The notes under the pieces are model-generated. The model did no database searches and was not told the origin of the DNA. It was given only the letters and a program-made list of their open reading frames with translations. A stretch of DNA of 64,000 bases, taken from the NCBI GenBank assembly GCA_019059635.1, contig JAGVRJ010000006.1:1612001-1676000 (forward strand). The letters run 5' to 3'. The stretch's first letter is position 1; the number at the start of each line of letters is the position of its first letter. Positions 51,970-63,826 of the stretch are shown here, piece after piece. The translations under genes were made by a program, and so were the position numbers. The stretch comes from Proales similis. Lineage: Eukaryota; Rotifera; Eurotatoria; Ploima; Proalidae.

Positions 51970-54900
51970 ATGAGAATCGATGCCCGAGAGGCAAATAAGA
52001 TTTTAAAGCAAATGTAAACCTCAGGGCATTTATTTGGTCGGACTTGAGTTTTTTTCAAGAATTGTTCGTTTTCGTTCAAGTGGTCAGAATGAGTTTGAGC
52101 AAGCCGAAGCCGGACTTAAGGAGCTTGCGCAAACCAACAGCTGCACCCTCGATTTTGACCACAAGGCCGAGTTCAACATCGACTACTTTATGATATTCGA
52201 GCATGACGAGCAAGTTTACTTTGACCGATTCAAGTAAAGGATCTTGATTTCAATTTGATTGAAGTTCGTCTGCATTGATCGGTTTCTCAGAAATTTCCTC
52301 CTTCAGGTCACGACCTCGCCGTCCAAGCTGATAAGTAAGCAGGTCCCAGTGGCAGTCAATTTGAATCTTAATTGAAGCTTCTTTAATCTTGGGTCACATT
52401 CTAATTTAATTACACAAAGGACTGGGTGACTATTGCGGAAACTTTCTCTATTCACTGTTGGCATTCACTCTCCTGATAAGTCGGTAAGGGCCCTTTTAGA
52501 CTCCGGGTTTCGATTCTTTCGCCTCGATTCGAGCATAATCTTAGGCAAGCAGCAGAGGACGAGACAGACTCGGACGGCTTCGTCAGCGTGTATCAGTCAA
52601 AAGACCGCCTCTCCAGAGTGTGTGAGATTCTTCGCCTCTTCGGCCAGCCCAGTCGCCTTTCGTCTTCCATACTCGAGTCTAGTTGTGTGTACGATCAAGT
52701 GAGCGCTCAAGCTTCATTCAATGTTCGGTTTGAAATTTTTCAATTTGAGACCAGATGGCTGCTGTCGAAAATGTGCAATCAACAGCTCTGCATACGCTCC
52801 TGTTCGCCCAGAATATTTTATATTTTGCTGCCAAACAGCTCAGCTTCAAGCTCAGATGCCTTTTTAAGTCGACAATGCCCGACGAATTCGAACTGTGTGT
52901 TTTAAGCAACTCGAGCCAAATGATTGAGGATTGTGCGTTCACAAAACAGCTGGTTGCTCTTCGAATTTACAACCTGATTTGGTTGAACTTGGCCAATTTC
53001 CGCAAGGCAAGTAAACCAGTTGTACTGATGTTGAACCCGGTTGCTGATTTCTTACGAAAGGAGCGGAAACGAGACTTGATTTCAATTTTACACACAACTC
53101 AATGCACATGTTTAAACCAGGCCTGGATTGATACGTACAAATCGGAGTGGAGCATAGAAACTCAAACCAAAGTAAATTAGTCTTTTGCTCTCAATCCACC
53201 AGTCAAATGTGCTGAGGCGAGTTGGTTTAAAGAAATTCTGGACGAGTTTGGCCGCAGTTTTAGATAATTTCAATGGGTCGGGCGATTCGCTGTCCCCTCC
53301 TCATCACTCTGTAGTTGTTATTCAAAAGCCAACTAATCCGCCGTTGGCCGACGACGATTGGAACATGTTCACTCTGCATTTTATTTCCAACCTTATGCGC
53401 CTGCTTGCTACTGAGGTGGTAGTTGAAAATTTTCACTTTAAATCCAACATCGCTCGAGCTTTGCTAAAGTGCGCCCAAATGGGCAGTGAACATGCGGACT
53501 TTGGCTATCAGCTGATGAAATCAATTCTGCGAACCAGTGTTGATCATAATCAGTCGACCAGCGAATCGAGCCTCAAGATGTTCAGCCAAGTTTTAGCGTT
53601 CCTCAACCGATCGATTTCTGCACAAATCGATCAATCTGCCATTATCAGTTCCCAGTGTCTCAAGTTCCAGGTGGAAAGTCTTGTCCTTTTTTGGGAGCAT
53701 TTCTTTTCAAAGCATCTGGTTAGTCGTGAGGCAAATGCATCGACTGCTCTCCTTCATGTTTTTGGCGATTAGAATTCAAGCTTCAAGTTGCAAAACTCGT
53801 CTCAGTTCCAGTCCTATTTCGAGCAGACTTCGATCGAGTCAAGGACAAGAGGCGAGCAGATAGCAGACAAAATAGAAAAAGTCTACTCGGACCAGAGTGG
53901 CCTCGACGAGTCCAAATGCGTGTTTGATCAGTTCCTAAGGCTAATTTCGCTCAGCGTTAGATCGGCCAACAAAGCGAGTGGAGGAAAAGGACAAAACGCA
54001 GTCTGGCGAACGTTCAAAGGACGCTTGTATACGCGACTTCACGACAAGCGCATCGGTGAACTGGACACAGCCGGAATTAGGAACTGTGCCGAGATGTTCA
54101 TGACGTTGATTCAAACGTTCGCTCGAAGCGAGGACGAAAAGCGGCAAGAGCTTGTCATCGAACAACTCGAAAATCTGTTTCGTATTCTGGGCCTGTTTGC
54201 CAAAATAAAAGGCATCGATTCGCTCGTCAATCTGATCCAAGACGCAGCCAATTACAAACTCAATACTTTGAAGCTAGTCTGCAATTTGAAATTCGCGGCT
54301 CTGCACTTGACTTGTGCTTCTGAGGACATCTGGAGCTATTTGCTTGACTCGGGCGAGACGGGCACGCTGATTAAGTCGAATTTCGTTCACGCGACCAACG
54401 ATTTCATTCAACAAGGCGCCCAAGGCGAGCAGAATTCGAATCAAATATCCGGCTTTAAGAACGGCCTAAATCTGCATCAAGCATTGGCCGAATATTTCGA
54501 CGAGTACATTGAAAACAGCGAGTCATTCATAAATTCGGACTCGAGCCAACCGTCCATAATCACTTGGGGAGCCGTTCTAGCCTGCCAACTGCTGAGTATT
54601 TAAGCCGACCCGTTTTTCATTTACTCGGCGTTAAACTAAGGCCAAAATTCACAGATGAAGTTGATTTCGATTCGTTGCTCAAGAACACAAGTCGTAAACA
54701 AGCAGAGGCCATATTGAAGCGGCTCGGCCAGTTCTTGGCAAAGCTCAGGTAGTATGCGCCTTTTTTCCTTGAATTCTTTTCTCTGATGAATTCTTGTATT
54801 TGAAGAAAAATCGAAGCAGATCGCAGTCGAGTTCTAAGTAAGCAAGAATGCTCTTATTAGGTTCTGATTGATTAAGAACGAGGTCAATTGAAGAAATCGA

Positions 54901-56880
54901 GTGGACCAAGTTGGTCAACCGACTATTCGACTGCACCAGAAGCAAAGCAGTGCTGGTCGGAAGCGTATTCTCGTTCGAGACGGTCGCCGCATTTCACTTT
55001 GAGCTTTGCTTTCAATACGCCAAACTGTTCGCTAACGAGATTCGAAGCTCTTGCGAGAGCGACGAGGCAAGATTCTGGTCAAACAAAGTGTCTGAGTGGG
55101 CATTCTGTCGTTGCACGTCTACCGAATGCGAAAATGAGCTGCCTGTTGGCGTCCGATGCAAATTTGTTAACTTGCTATTCGAACAGACCGAGCTCGTGTC
55201 CTTGTATCGAAATTTGAACAGTGGCCTTGACAGTGATTTGTTTAATTTCGCCGTTGAGCTTTTCTTACAGCAGAACAGAAGCACTAGCGACACAAGCGAG
55301 TCGGCCAGTGACAACGCACCTGACCAAGATGCGAACGATTTTCGGCAAACACTTCTGCAAAATTCGCAGCTGGCCGTTGACTATGGACTGAGGAATGCCA
55401 GCTGTCTTGAAGACTTGATTAACGAGTACATTCGAAATTTGGCCAAAACTCTCAATCAGCTCGGAGTGAGTAGTTCACACACACATTCGGCAATAAACCG
55501 GGAATCTCGTAAAAAAGAAATCTTGAAATCAAGAATCTAAACGAGAGGCGGCCACATCTCGACTTGTTCAACGCAATTTTCCAAGAATTCTCCAAGTCAA
55601 TCAGTTCAATATCGACTGTTAAGTCGCACTCGGTAATCTACAAACATTATCTGATTGCGTCACAGATAATACTGCATCTCTCGCCATTCCTGCACTGTCG
55701 CGTAAGCAAACTGAGAGGCCGCCGATTAAAGCTCTGAATTTGCTATCCGCTCAAACAAGGGTCGTTCGGACACTTTGTTCGCGCGAATCATGGACAAGTT
55801 AGTCCTTTCGACCAGCTTGTCCGGCTCGGTCAAAGTCTCCAAATCGAACAATGCGAACGCAATGGCTCAAGCCAACAGCCTAAACAGCCTGTCGGTCTCT
55901 CTAAGAGACACACTTCATCTGGTATTACATTCGCTGTTGTTTCTTTGGTTGCCTCCTCTTTGACTGTTGCCTGCTCTTTAGTTCATACAAGGCTTGAGTA
56001 AACTGAATTACGCGTATGACAGCTATTTGCAACGAGTGCTGCAAAGCATTGTCTCCAATTATACCATCAAGTTCTACGGGGTTTGTGAAGCCGTTTACGA
56101 ACGATCAAAGACCAGCATTCAAACAAGCATCTAAAAAGGTTCAAATTGCGGACCACTTTCTCGTTTTGGCCCTCGAGCCAAGCTTGGCTTCAGAGCCCAG
56201 CTCCGATTGGATTCAGTTTCGTCACCATGTGCTTGACAAGTTTAAGCAATTCTTTTTGGAAGAGAGACAGAGCGACGCCGACTTGGAAAAGGTTCTCAAT
56301 CAGCATCAAATTGATTTCACGGTCCGAGTTTGACATTTAAAAAGGCTCTCACTCTTCTCCATCACATTTTCTCAAGAACCAAATCGAGTCAAGTGCTCAT
56401 CAAGGACGCTTGCAATTTATGGGCGCCGATTCTGTTCCTTGTCGGAAGCGGGCAGAGTTCAATAAGCTCTAAATCACTTTCTATTTCTCAGCTGCTTGTT
56501 TCTCACTTGAAAAAAGCGACCAACGAGTAAGTCAAGGACGTTTCTAATTCAAGGTTGATTGAGCAGAGCCACTCATAGGGAAACAACAAAAAAGTGAACT
56601 AAACGAGCTGAGGCAAGTGGTCGAAGATTTGATCAAGAGGCGCTGGAGTGCTCAGGAGCCGGGCAGGATATTTGTGAGTTTGAACTTCCTGGCAAAGAAC
56701 TTGTCGAGCGCGTTCAGCGAAAACGTGAGAGAGGCGATCGTGAAACGAGTCGAGGAGATGCAGTCCAAGTTCAAATTCAATGTGGAGCTCAAAAACAGTC
56801 TATTCCTTCTGTTCGAATATCTGGATGGACACGAGGGCAAAGTTCACTTGAACGAACGACTCGGCCATCTTTGGTACTAG
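51970..56880 (+). CDS. MMS22L: MMS22-like DNA repair protein
   Basis: About eighteen exons, many separated by 31-60 nt, start at MRIDAREANKILKQ (51970) and end with a TAG at 56878-56880, for about 1,250 residues. Identity rests on segments parallel to human MMS22L: LVLFWEHFFSKHLNSSFKLQ (exon junction near 53721), FKGRLYTRLHDKRIGELDTA, GIRNCAEMFMTLIQTFARSE, and the C-terminal block around IADHFLVLALEPSLA and ALTLLHHIF. MMS22L works with TONSL to load RAD51 at stalled or broken replication forks and reads newly deposited histone H4. One intron (53007-53060) has a GC donor; the intron after IETQTK appears to be only 31 nt. The acceptor of the last exon near 56612 and one boundary near 54890 are uncertain. 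It is shorter than or similar to the human protein (1243). Confidence 0.85.
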
Positions 56881-57288
56881 TCGACGACCGTGTTCATTTC
56901 AGCCCCAAGTCTGCAATGCAAAACGCCCACGCTACGCAAACCACTTAGGCCTTTGCGGTGAAACGCATTAAAATAATAAAAAAAAAACAAACGTAAATTG
57001 CATTGAGCGAAATGCGAATTCAATTTACATTCGTTCAAATGGGTTTTGTTTCATTTTGGCAAATTAATTCTCAAGAGCATATACGACAACGTCAGCTGTC
57101 AAAATTGTTTACTCCTTAAAATTAGTAAACAAGCAGAAAGAAGCAGCGCTTATTCAGACTTAACTGGCTTGTTATGCGTGCCTCGAGCGCGCCAGAGTTT
57201 TCTATCTAGACCCGGTCTTTCTATTTTAACGGCAAACCTGTTTTGGTCTGTTTTATTTTGATTTCTAACCCCAAGAACACAGAAAGGC
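56881..57288. other. intergenic region after MMS22L
   Basis: AATAAT/AATAAAA-like A-rich sequence near 56970-56990 probably serves as the MMS22L poly(A) site. I see no further gene or clear promoter motif before the next start. Confidence 0.4.
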
Positions 57289-57870
57289 ATGTTTGGCTTG
57301 CACGCAAACGCTAAATTTAAAATAGAGGCCAAAGGAGCAGCAAGAGCCGACTGTCGTCGATCAAGTCTCGAACTCGAGTCAAAAGCAGCCGCAGCAGACA
57401 TGAACCGACGATTTTACAGCATAAATCAATTAAACTTTTTGCCAGACCTTTCACAAAGCGACGAGCTCATGTCCCATAGACTGTGGACAAATCTGAGCCA
57501 AGTAGAGCGAACCAGTGAAGAGAACGAAGCGGCCAAGCGAGACGCGGAGGACGAGCCCGGCGAGCAGCTATTGCCACTCGAATCTATAACTTTCAGATCG
57601 GTGGAGACAAAAGCCAAACCAAGGCCGATTAAAAAAGCAACCGGCCCTCATCATAACGTGTTCGCCTCGAACAAGGCGGCGTTTCAAAAGGCAAATAACG
57701 ACGACGACACGCACTTCTATGACCGAAAGGAGCAGCTTCTCAGGAGCCTCAAGAAACCGCGCCGGCTCACACTCAAAGAAGTCAGATGTCTGAACATAAG
57801 CGAGAGGCTAGTCTACGACGCGCATCGAATGCGTTTCTATCCACTCAACTTGGCGTTCTCGCCAATTTAA
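57289..57870 (+). CDS. small basic protein of unknown function
   Basis: An intronless frame of 193 residues from ATG 57289 to TAA 57868-57870. It has an Ala-rich N-terminus, a central acidic linker (EENEAAKRDAEDEPGEQ) and a basic second half. The C-terminal segment LTLKEVRCLNISERLVYDAH looks folded (helical) and would be the place to seek homology. No signal peptide, membrane helix or known motif. Codon use resembles its neighbours, and the frame is clearly longer than chance. An ACAG immediately upstream could be a splice acceptor, so a 5' exon is possible. Transcribed in the same direction as MMS22L and SURF4. Confidence 0.6.
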   Translation: MFGLHANAKFKIEAKGAARADCRRSSLELESKAAAADMNRRFYSINQLNFLPDLSQSDELMSHRLWTNLSQVERTSEENEAAKRDAEDEPGEQLLPLESITFRSVETKAKPRPIKKATGPHHNVFASNKAAFQKANNDDDTHFYDRKEQLLRSLKKPRRLTLKEVRCLNISERLVYDAHRMRFYPLNLAFSPI

Positions 57871-58170
57871 CGCAATAAACTGGTTCTCACCCGCAATTGC
57901 GTAATCTGTTCTTTCGGCTCTAATTTAATTTGCTGCTGATCTCTGCCTGCAGCAGCGTCTTGACGATCGGTGCCGGAAAGACTATGCGCTTGTCATTGCG
58001 ATTCTTATTGTTAAGTTGAATTACGCGCTGGTTGCATTTCTAATCTAAAAAGCCGCCCTGTTTGGCCGCCGACGTTTGCATTCGTCGAGCCGTGATTGGT
58101 GTTTAGCACACACACACACCAACTGTTTCTTATTCTCCCTCCACTCGTTCCTCTCACTCCCTTCACTTAT

Positions 58171-58201
<31 letters not shown>

Positions 58202-58629
58202 GTGTCTTGTTCTGTGTCTCTGTTGCACATTTAACATACGTTTGAAAGCGTACGAGCCCGCGAGCGGCTCATTGCTAAAATATCTTATGTGAATTTTTTT
58301 TTGGTGAGCTTGCCACCATCAACACATCCTCCACTCTTCGCTTCACGATCATCGCTCTGTACATATTTGATTCGACACGTCAAAAGGGGAAATGAGAGCT
58401 TTGCATTGCTGGTCATAGACGCAACAACTTGAACCTCTTAATCTTGTTCAAGCATCTCTGATTCGCCTCGCTTTACTCTACTACTTCACTTCTTTTTTCT
58501 GCTCTTCGGGGCTCTCTATCGTACTTGCACGTCTACACGTCATACACGTACTCGAGGCTAGATTGAAGCTAATTTACACTCGTTTGCGTCTAGGTTTACC
58601 CCGGCCCGATCTACTCGGCTCAAGTCAGC
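57871..58629. promoter_or_regulatory. intergenic region upstream of SURF4
   Basis: 759 bp without coding character. It carries a long (TC)n tract at 58170-58197 (GAGA elements on the other strand) and a CA-rich stretch near 58109-58120. Likely contains the SURF4 promoter; no TATA box was found near the start. Confidence 0.4.
58170..58197. repeat. (TC)n microsatellite
   Basis: Fourteen TC units, broken only at the end by GTC. Confidence 0.85.
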
Positions 58630-59607
<978 letters not shown>

Positions 59608-60182
59608 TCAAAACAAACGCCTCAACTTACCATTCGGCCAAAATGATATCCAACCTCTCTTATCGCAACCTACCCCAATTACATTGAGAATCCAACCGTT
59701 TTTTGAAAGCCAGACAAACACACAAATGCATAGCCAGTCAGAGTCTATAGATCTTGTAGTCAGCCGATTTGTGAGGACCCAACCGAATTTCCCACTGGCC
59801 GCAAACATTTCAATCTTCTTAATCGTTCGATCGCAAGGAAAAGAACACGTGCCGCTCTCTGTCGCTTCTTTGCTTCCTCGTCAAGAAATACGAAATCGAT
59901 GAATAGCACTCTTTTGCGTTCGTTTTAGCCACACACTCTTGAAAAACAAACAGAATTTTGTTTCGGCCTCATTCTTGTTGCATAAATGCCTCTCTTCATT
60001 CGAACCGTCTGATCCAAAAAAAAAAGAAAAATAAAGTTACCCAAGAAGTGTTTGCTCATTCGTTTGCTCTCTGGTTCGAATTGCTCAAATTGAATTTTTG
60101 AATTACAAATTTAATTTACTCAAACAGATATTGCAACGGGCCAAAACAGACCAGGGTAGAGAGAGAGAGAGAGAGAGGCGAC
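59608..60182. other. SURF4 3' region and upstream region of the secreted-protein gene
   Basis: An AATAAA lies near 60030 after an A-run, a plausible SURF4 poly(A) signal with a 3' UTR of about 420 nt. A (GA)n tract at 60157-60178 ends 5 nt before the next ATG. No other gene is visible. Confidence 0.45.
60157..60178. repeat. (GA)n tract abutting a start codon
   Basis: About eleven GA units end five bases before the ATG of the secreted 340-residue protein. It may be a promoter-proximal GAGA element or 5' UTR. Confidence 0.8.
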
Positions 60183-61205
60183 ATGTTGAAGTGCATTCTG
60201 CTGATGGCGAGCTTGCTCAAACTTGCTCATGGATTCGATTTGTTCGGCGAGATGCCATACATAAACGAGTTCATTTACCACTCAAACGACAGGCTGAGCA
60301 ATTTCAGCCGAATCCTTCCTAAAATAAGAGAGCTGACCGGCGATAGAGGAGAACGAGTCGATCCGTGGTACGCGAGAAAAGTGCCTTTTTGGATGAGACT
60401 GGCCAATCAAGCACTGTTTCTTCAGTACGAAGCTGAAAAGGACGAGAAGAAGAAGGAGCTGCGAGAAGAGCTGGAGAGACGACTGCCGCTAATCAAGCGC
60501 CTGACGAATCGATGCATTAGAAACCCGTGGTTCAGCAAAGAGCTTTGCGCTCAGGACAAGATACGCCAGAACATCCAGCTTCTCTGTCTGGTTGAGAATT
60601 CAGACGCCTCCATATTCGATCGGCAATACTTCCATTTTGAGCCGTACTACTCGCAGAACGTGGCGCCCAGCTTTGACTCGTTCTGCTGGATTCTGTTTGC
60701 AATCAATTTCGTCGAGCAGTGTCAATTTAACCTTCTTACTGACGAGCAGCAGTGCTCTTTGAACAACATCGAGCTCATAATCAAGCTGGTTCTGGTCAAA
60801 ATGAATCTGATCGGCAAGACCGAGTTCGCCGGCCTTGACTCGGACAACTCGGTCAGTGCCACGTACAAATTCTATTTCGAATGGTTCAAGGATAGTGCCA
60901 TGCAGCTGCTTGTGCAAGTATTGGTTCTCTTCAACAACGGCTCCCATTCAATCCATAGCTTTGAGTCCAAAATCTACCAGTACAGACTTCACTTTGAAAA
61001 GCTGCTCAACTATTTGCTAAACGATTTTGTTGAGAATGAATCACGGTCCGATCTCAAGTCGAAGCTATCAGGCAGCGACGAGCAGCAAAGAGTTCATCGC
61101 ACGATCGATCTAATCGATGCCAAAATCAAATCTCTGGTGGACTCGTCCACTCAAAGCATTCTGAGGCATGCAGCTCGACTGATGGTCAAGCTGTCGTCTC
61201 AGTGA
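60183..61205 (+). CDS. secreted helical protein of unknown family
   Basis: An intronless frame of 340 residues. A signal peptide is clear (LKCILLMASLLKLAHG, cleavage before FDLFGEM). The mature part is helical and charged, with a Lys/Glu stretch (KDEKKKELREELERRL) and about seven cysteines outside the signal (for example RCIRNPWFSKELC, QCQF, QQCSLN), enough for disulphides. There is one N-glycosylation site NFS early and others later. No transmembrane helix or known domain. It sits immediately upstream of U2 copy 2 on the same strand, with about 190 bp between. Confidence 0.65.
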   Translation: MLKCILLMASLLKLAHGFDLFGEMPYINEFIYHSNDRLSNFSRILPKIRELTGDRGERVDPWYARKVPFWMRLANQALFLQYEAEKDEKKKELREELERRLPLIKRLTNRCIRNPWFSKELCAQDKIRQNIQLLCLVENSDASIFDRQYFHFEPYYSQNVAPSFDSFCWILFAINFVEQCQFNLLTDEQQCSLNNIELIIKLVLVKMNLIGKTEFAGLDSDNSVSATYKFYFEWFKDSAMQLLVQVLVLFNNGSHSIHSFESKIYQYRLHFEKLLNYLLNDFVENESRSDLKSKLSGSDEQQRVHRTIDLIDAKIKSLVDSSTQSILRHAARLMVKLSSQ

Positions 61206-61366
61206 GTCAGTTGTGACATAAATGTAGTAATTAGCATCTAAATTGTGTAATAGACGAAGAGATGTCGCTAGAAATTTGGTTTAAATTATTCATTAGAGAA
61301 GCAGATTGCTTAATTATGCACATTGACGGTGACGATTAGACCAAAAACTTTGGCCAGCTTAAGCTC

Positions 61367-61374
61367 TATAAATA
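61367..61374 (+). promoter_or_regulatory. TATA box of U2 snRNA gene copy 2
   Basis: TATAAATA begins exactly 32 nt before the U2 start, identical in sequence and spacing to copy 1. Confidence 0.7.
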
Positions 61375-61398
61375 AAGATCGGACTGCGATTGAGAGTT

Positions 61399-61590
61399 AT
61401 CGCTTCTCGGCCTCTGGCTAAGATCAAAGTGTAGTATCTGTTCTCATCAGTTTAATATCTGATGGGGGGTCCATTGGGCCCCCAAGATATTAATACTATT
61501 TTTGATGACGGATGGGCTGCGCAGGGCTTGCCCGGCACCCATCACGGATCGGCTTGGTATTGCACTTACCTCCGAGCTCGGTCCACTCCC
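61399..61590 (+). ncRNA. U2: U2 spliceosomal snRNA, copy 2
   Basis: I see no difference from copy 1 across the RNA; the first difference is in the downstream CCCTT(C/A)ACGGGGACA. The branch-site GTAGTA, Sm site and stem-loop IV are as in copy 1. The similarity continues weakly past the RNA through AATCAAACAAAAGAAAAA, which parallels AATTAAACTAAAGGAAAA after copy 1 and may be the 3' box. The copies lie 24 kb apart in the same orientation. Confidence 0.95.
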
Positions 61591-61878
61591 TTAACGGGGA
61601 CACAATCAAACAAAAGAAAAATCCCGCTCTCCTCACTTGTCTCTATCCCTTCTTGAGTGTCTCCTCCTCTGCATCTCAGCCTCCTCAGCAGATCTATTTT
61701 CTCTGTCTGTTGAATACGCCCCAACAGTTCGAGCAAAGAAAAATTACAAAACCCGTCGGTTTATTAAAATTCGACTCTGTATAAAGTGTTAGAAAAATAA
61801 ATTCAAAATAGAAAATGTTGAAAAGTGTGGCGTAAGCTGGGCCGGAATGAGCATGAGAACTTTTCCCTGACTAGGCAT

Positions 61879-63826
61879 TTATAACCAACGTTGTGCTTTC
61901 ATCAATATCCCCTGTAGGCTTGGTTTTGGAATTTTTCTATAAAATTGTGCAAATTTAGAAAAGATTTCAAAGTGAGACGCCTCTACAACATTTACCATTT
62001 GACGATTTTTAATCGAGATCCAAAGTCCCAGGCCGAGCAAAACAAACCCTCCCAGTGCACACATAACAAGCGGAACAATATTGGTCAACTCCTCGATCAG
62101 ACCGACCATTTTCAACTGACTGGTCAAATCGTCGGAGAGAACAAAGCTCTTTTGTTGATTCAAATAAGCTCCTGAGACCGACAGTGGAGAGTTAGGACGT
62201 CAGCTACTTACATCATCGAACCAAAACAACGGCAAGAGAACCGGCTTTACGTTTTTTACAATACTTTGAGACGAAAATTAATGAACAATGAAGCTGGTGG
62301 TCGACTCGAGCAATCACTTACTCAATATGGTCGTTTTGCAAAAGGAAAAAGCTTATTTGAAGTCTGACATCTCCCCTGATCGGAACACCGGTTGTCTAGT
62401 TTGAACTTTACAATAAATTTCTTCAGACGAGTTTTTTGGTCGTTTGCTATACCGGTTGAAAGTCAATGACAAAGTCGTGCAGGTCTTCGTTCGGACTAAG
62501 ACCGTCGATGTCGTCGACGAACTTCTTATCGGCGTTCATAAAATGCGGCTGCGAGATGAATCCGGACACACCTCCATAGCAAGCGCTTATGTTTAGAACA
62601 CCGTTTCCGAGGCATTCATGGTCGCAGAAGCCCACATTGTCCGGATTTACTGACGAGTTGTAGAACATTGTCTTGGGCAAGTGAAACTGATAGGTCTTTA
62701 CACCGTCCGTGCGCATATCTTGCTTGTAGACGAGCTTGTACGATCGACACATGTCCGGACTGAACGCGTAGAGCTCCTCATCCCGGTTGCGGTAGGGCGG
62801 GAAAAAGGTTCCGTCCGTGCCGTTTATCATATTGGCTGAATCGGTTCGCCAAAAGTTCAATTTCCTGCGGCAAACACCGTTTAAAGGGCGCATTCAGTTC
62901 CGGCCAGACTCTTTCTTACTCTTGCCCGTTCCAAGTTAAAATCCGCGCCACGTTCTGAACATTGTCATGACCGGTGAACACGGACAAGTTTTGATATTCG
63001 GTAGCATTTTCCTATTAGAAAAATAAAAAATTAGAAACAGAATTACTCAATTTGAGAGAGCTGACTGACCCCGTTCAAAATGCTAAATTTGTCGCTTTTT
63101 ATTATATCGGGCACAAATGTCTTGGCCAAGGTCATGAGTGGATCTTTATAGCCAGAGACGAGGTCGCGCACAGTTTTGGTCAAAAACAGCTGAGTGCCGA
63201 ACAGCTTGAGTAGCAGATTGACCGCCAACGGTTCGACCACTTTCGACTTGCCGTGAACTGACGTCTCGATCATTCCCTTTGCATGCGTAATGCTTGAGAT
63301 AATAAATGCAAGATTATGCGAATGCAAATGACCTACCAGAGCTGGTACGTTGAGAAACGTGATCGTGTCGTTATCGCTTCCGTTCGATAGACTCGGCTCG
63401 AATATAAGAGTTGTGACCGGCGTGAATGTTACAATATCGTCGCCCAGAAATTTTATGTTTCGTTTTTCCCACAGCTCGCTGTAAACGTACGGGCCTCGCT
63501 CGATCAGCTGCGGCTTGGCACCCTTTTGCACCTCGTGCGGGTTCTTAATGTCGAACAGGTAAATTTTGCGATAGATCTTTATTGGCGGCTTTGACCAGAT
63601 GTTGAACGAGTACGAGCCCGGCCTGAGAACAATTTTCTGTTTGATTTGGGCGCTTAATTTGTGGACACAAGCCATGGACAAGAGGGTCAATGATTACCTG
63701 CTCCACGTTTAAATTGATCATGTACTGAGAAAAGAAGTAAGAGACGACGGCTGTGACAATCATCGCGACTCCGAGGGCCAGGCCAACCCGGTTCCAGCAG
63801 CTGATCAATTTTTTATTGTTGACCAT
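61879..63826 (-). CDS. CD36/SCARB-family scavenger receptor
   Basis: About eight exons join to a two-helix protein of about 520 residues. The N-terminal helix GVAMIVTAVVSYFFSQYMIN follows a short basic tail. The ectodomain shows RPGSYSFNIWSKPPIKIYRK, FDIKNPHEVQKGAKPQLIER, GPYVYSELWEKRNIKF, ANMINGTDGTFFPPY, FSPDMCRSYKLVY, NPDNVGFCDHECLGNGVLNI with the conserved cysteines, PHFMNADKKFVDDIDGLSPN, and PTTGVPIRGDVRLQISF. The C-terminal helix IVPLVMCALGGFVLLGLGLW is followed by a cytoplasmic tail of about 40 residues. The family (CD36, SR-BI, LIMP-2) binds lipids and lipoproteins. The tail lacks an obvious dileucine lysosome signal, so plasma membrane is likelier, but subtype is open. Poly(A) AATAAA is at 61760-61765 on the minus strand. 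Confidence 0.93.

Noticed and set aside
1240-51970. Spliced-leader trans-splicing inferred from YAG just before many start codons (MRPL30, ANAPC1, orphan receptor, CD36-like, MMS22L)
   Set aside because: A YAG within ten bases of an ATG is expected by chance in about a quarter of genes, and no SL RNA gene is in the window. Would need 5' RNA ends.
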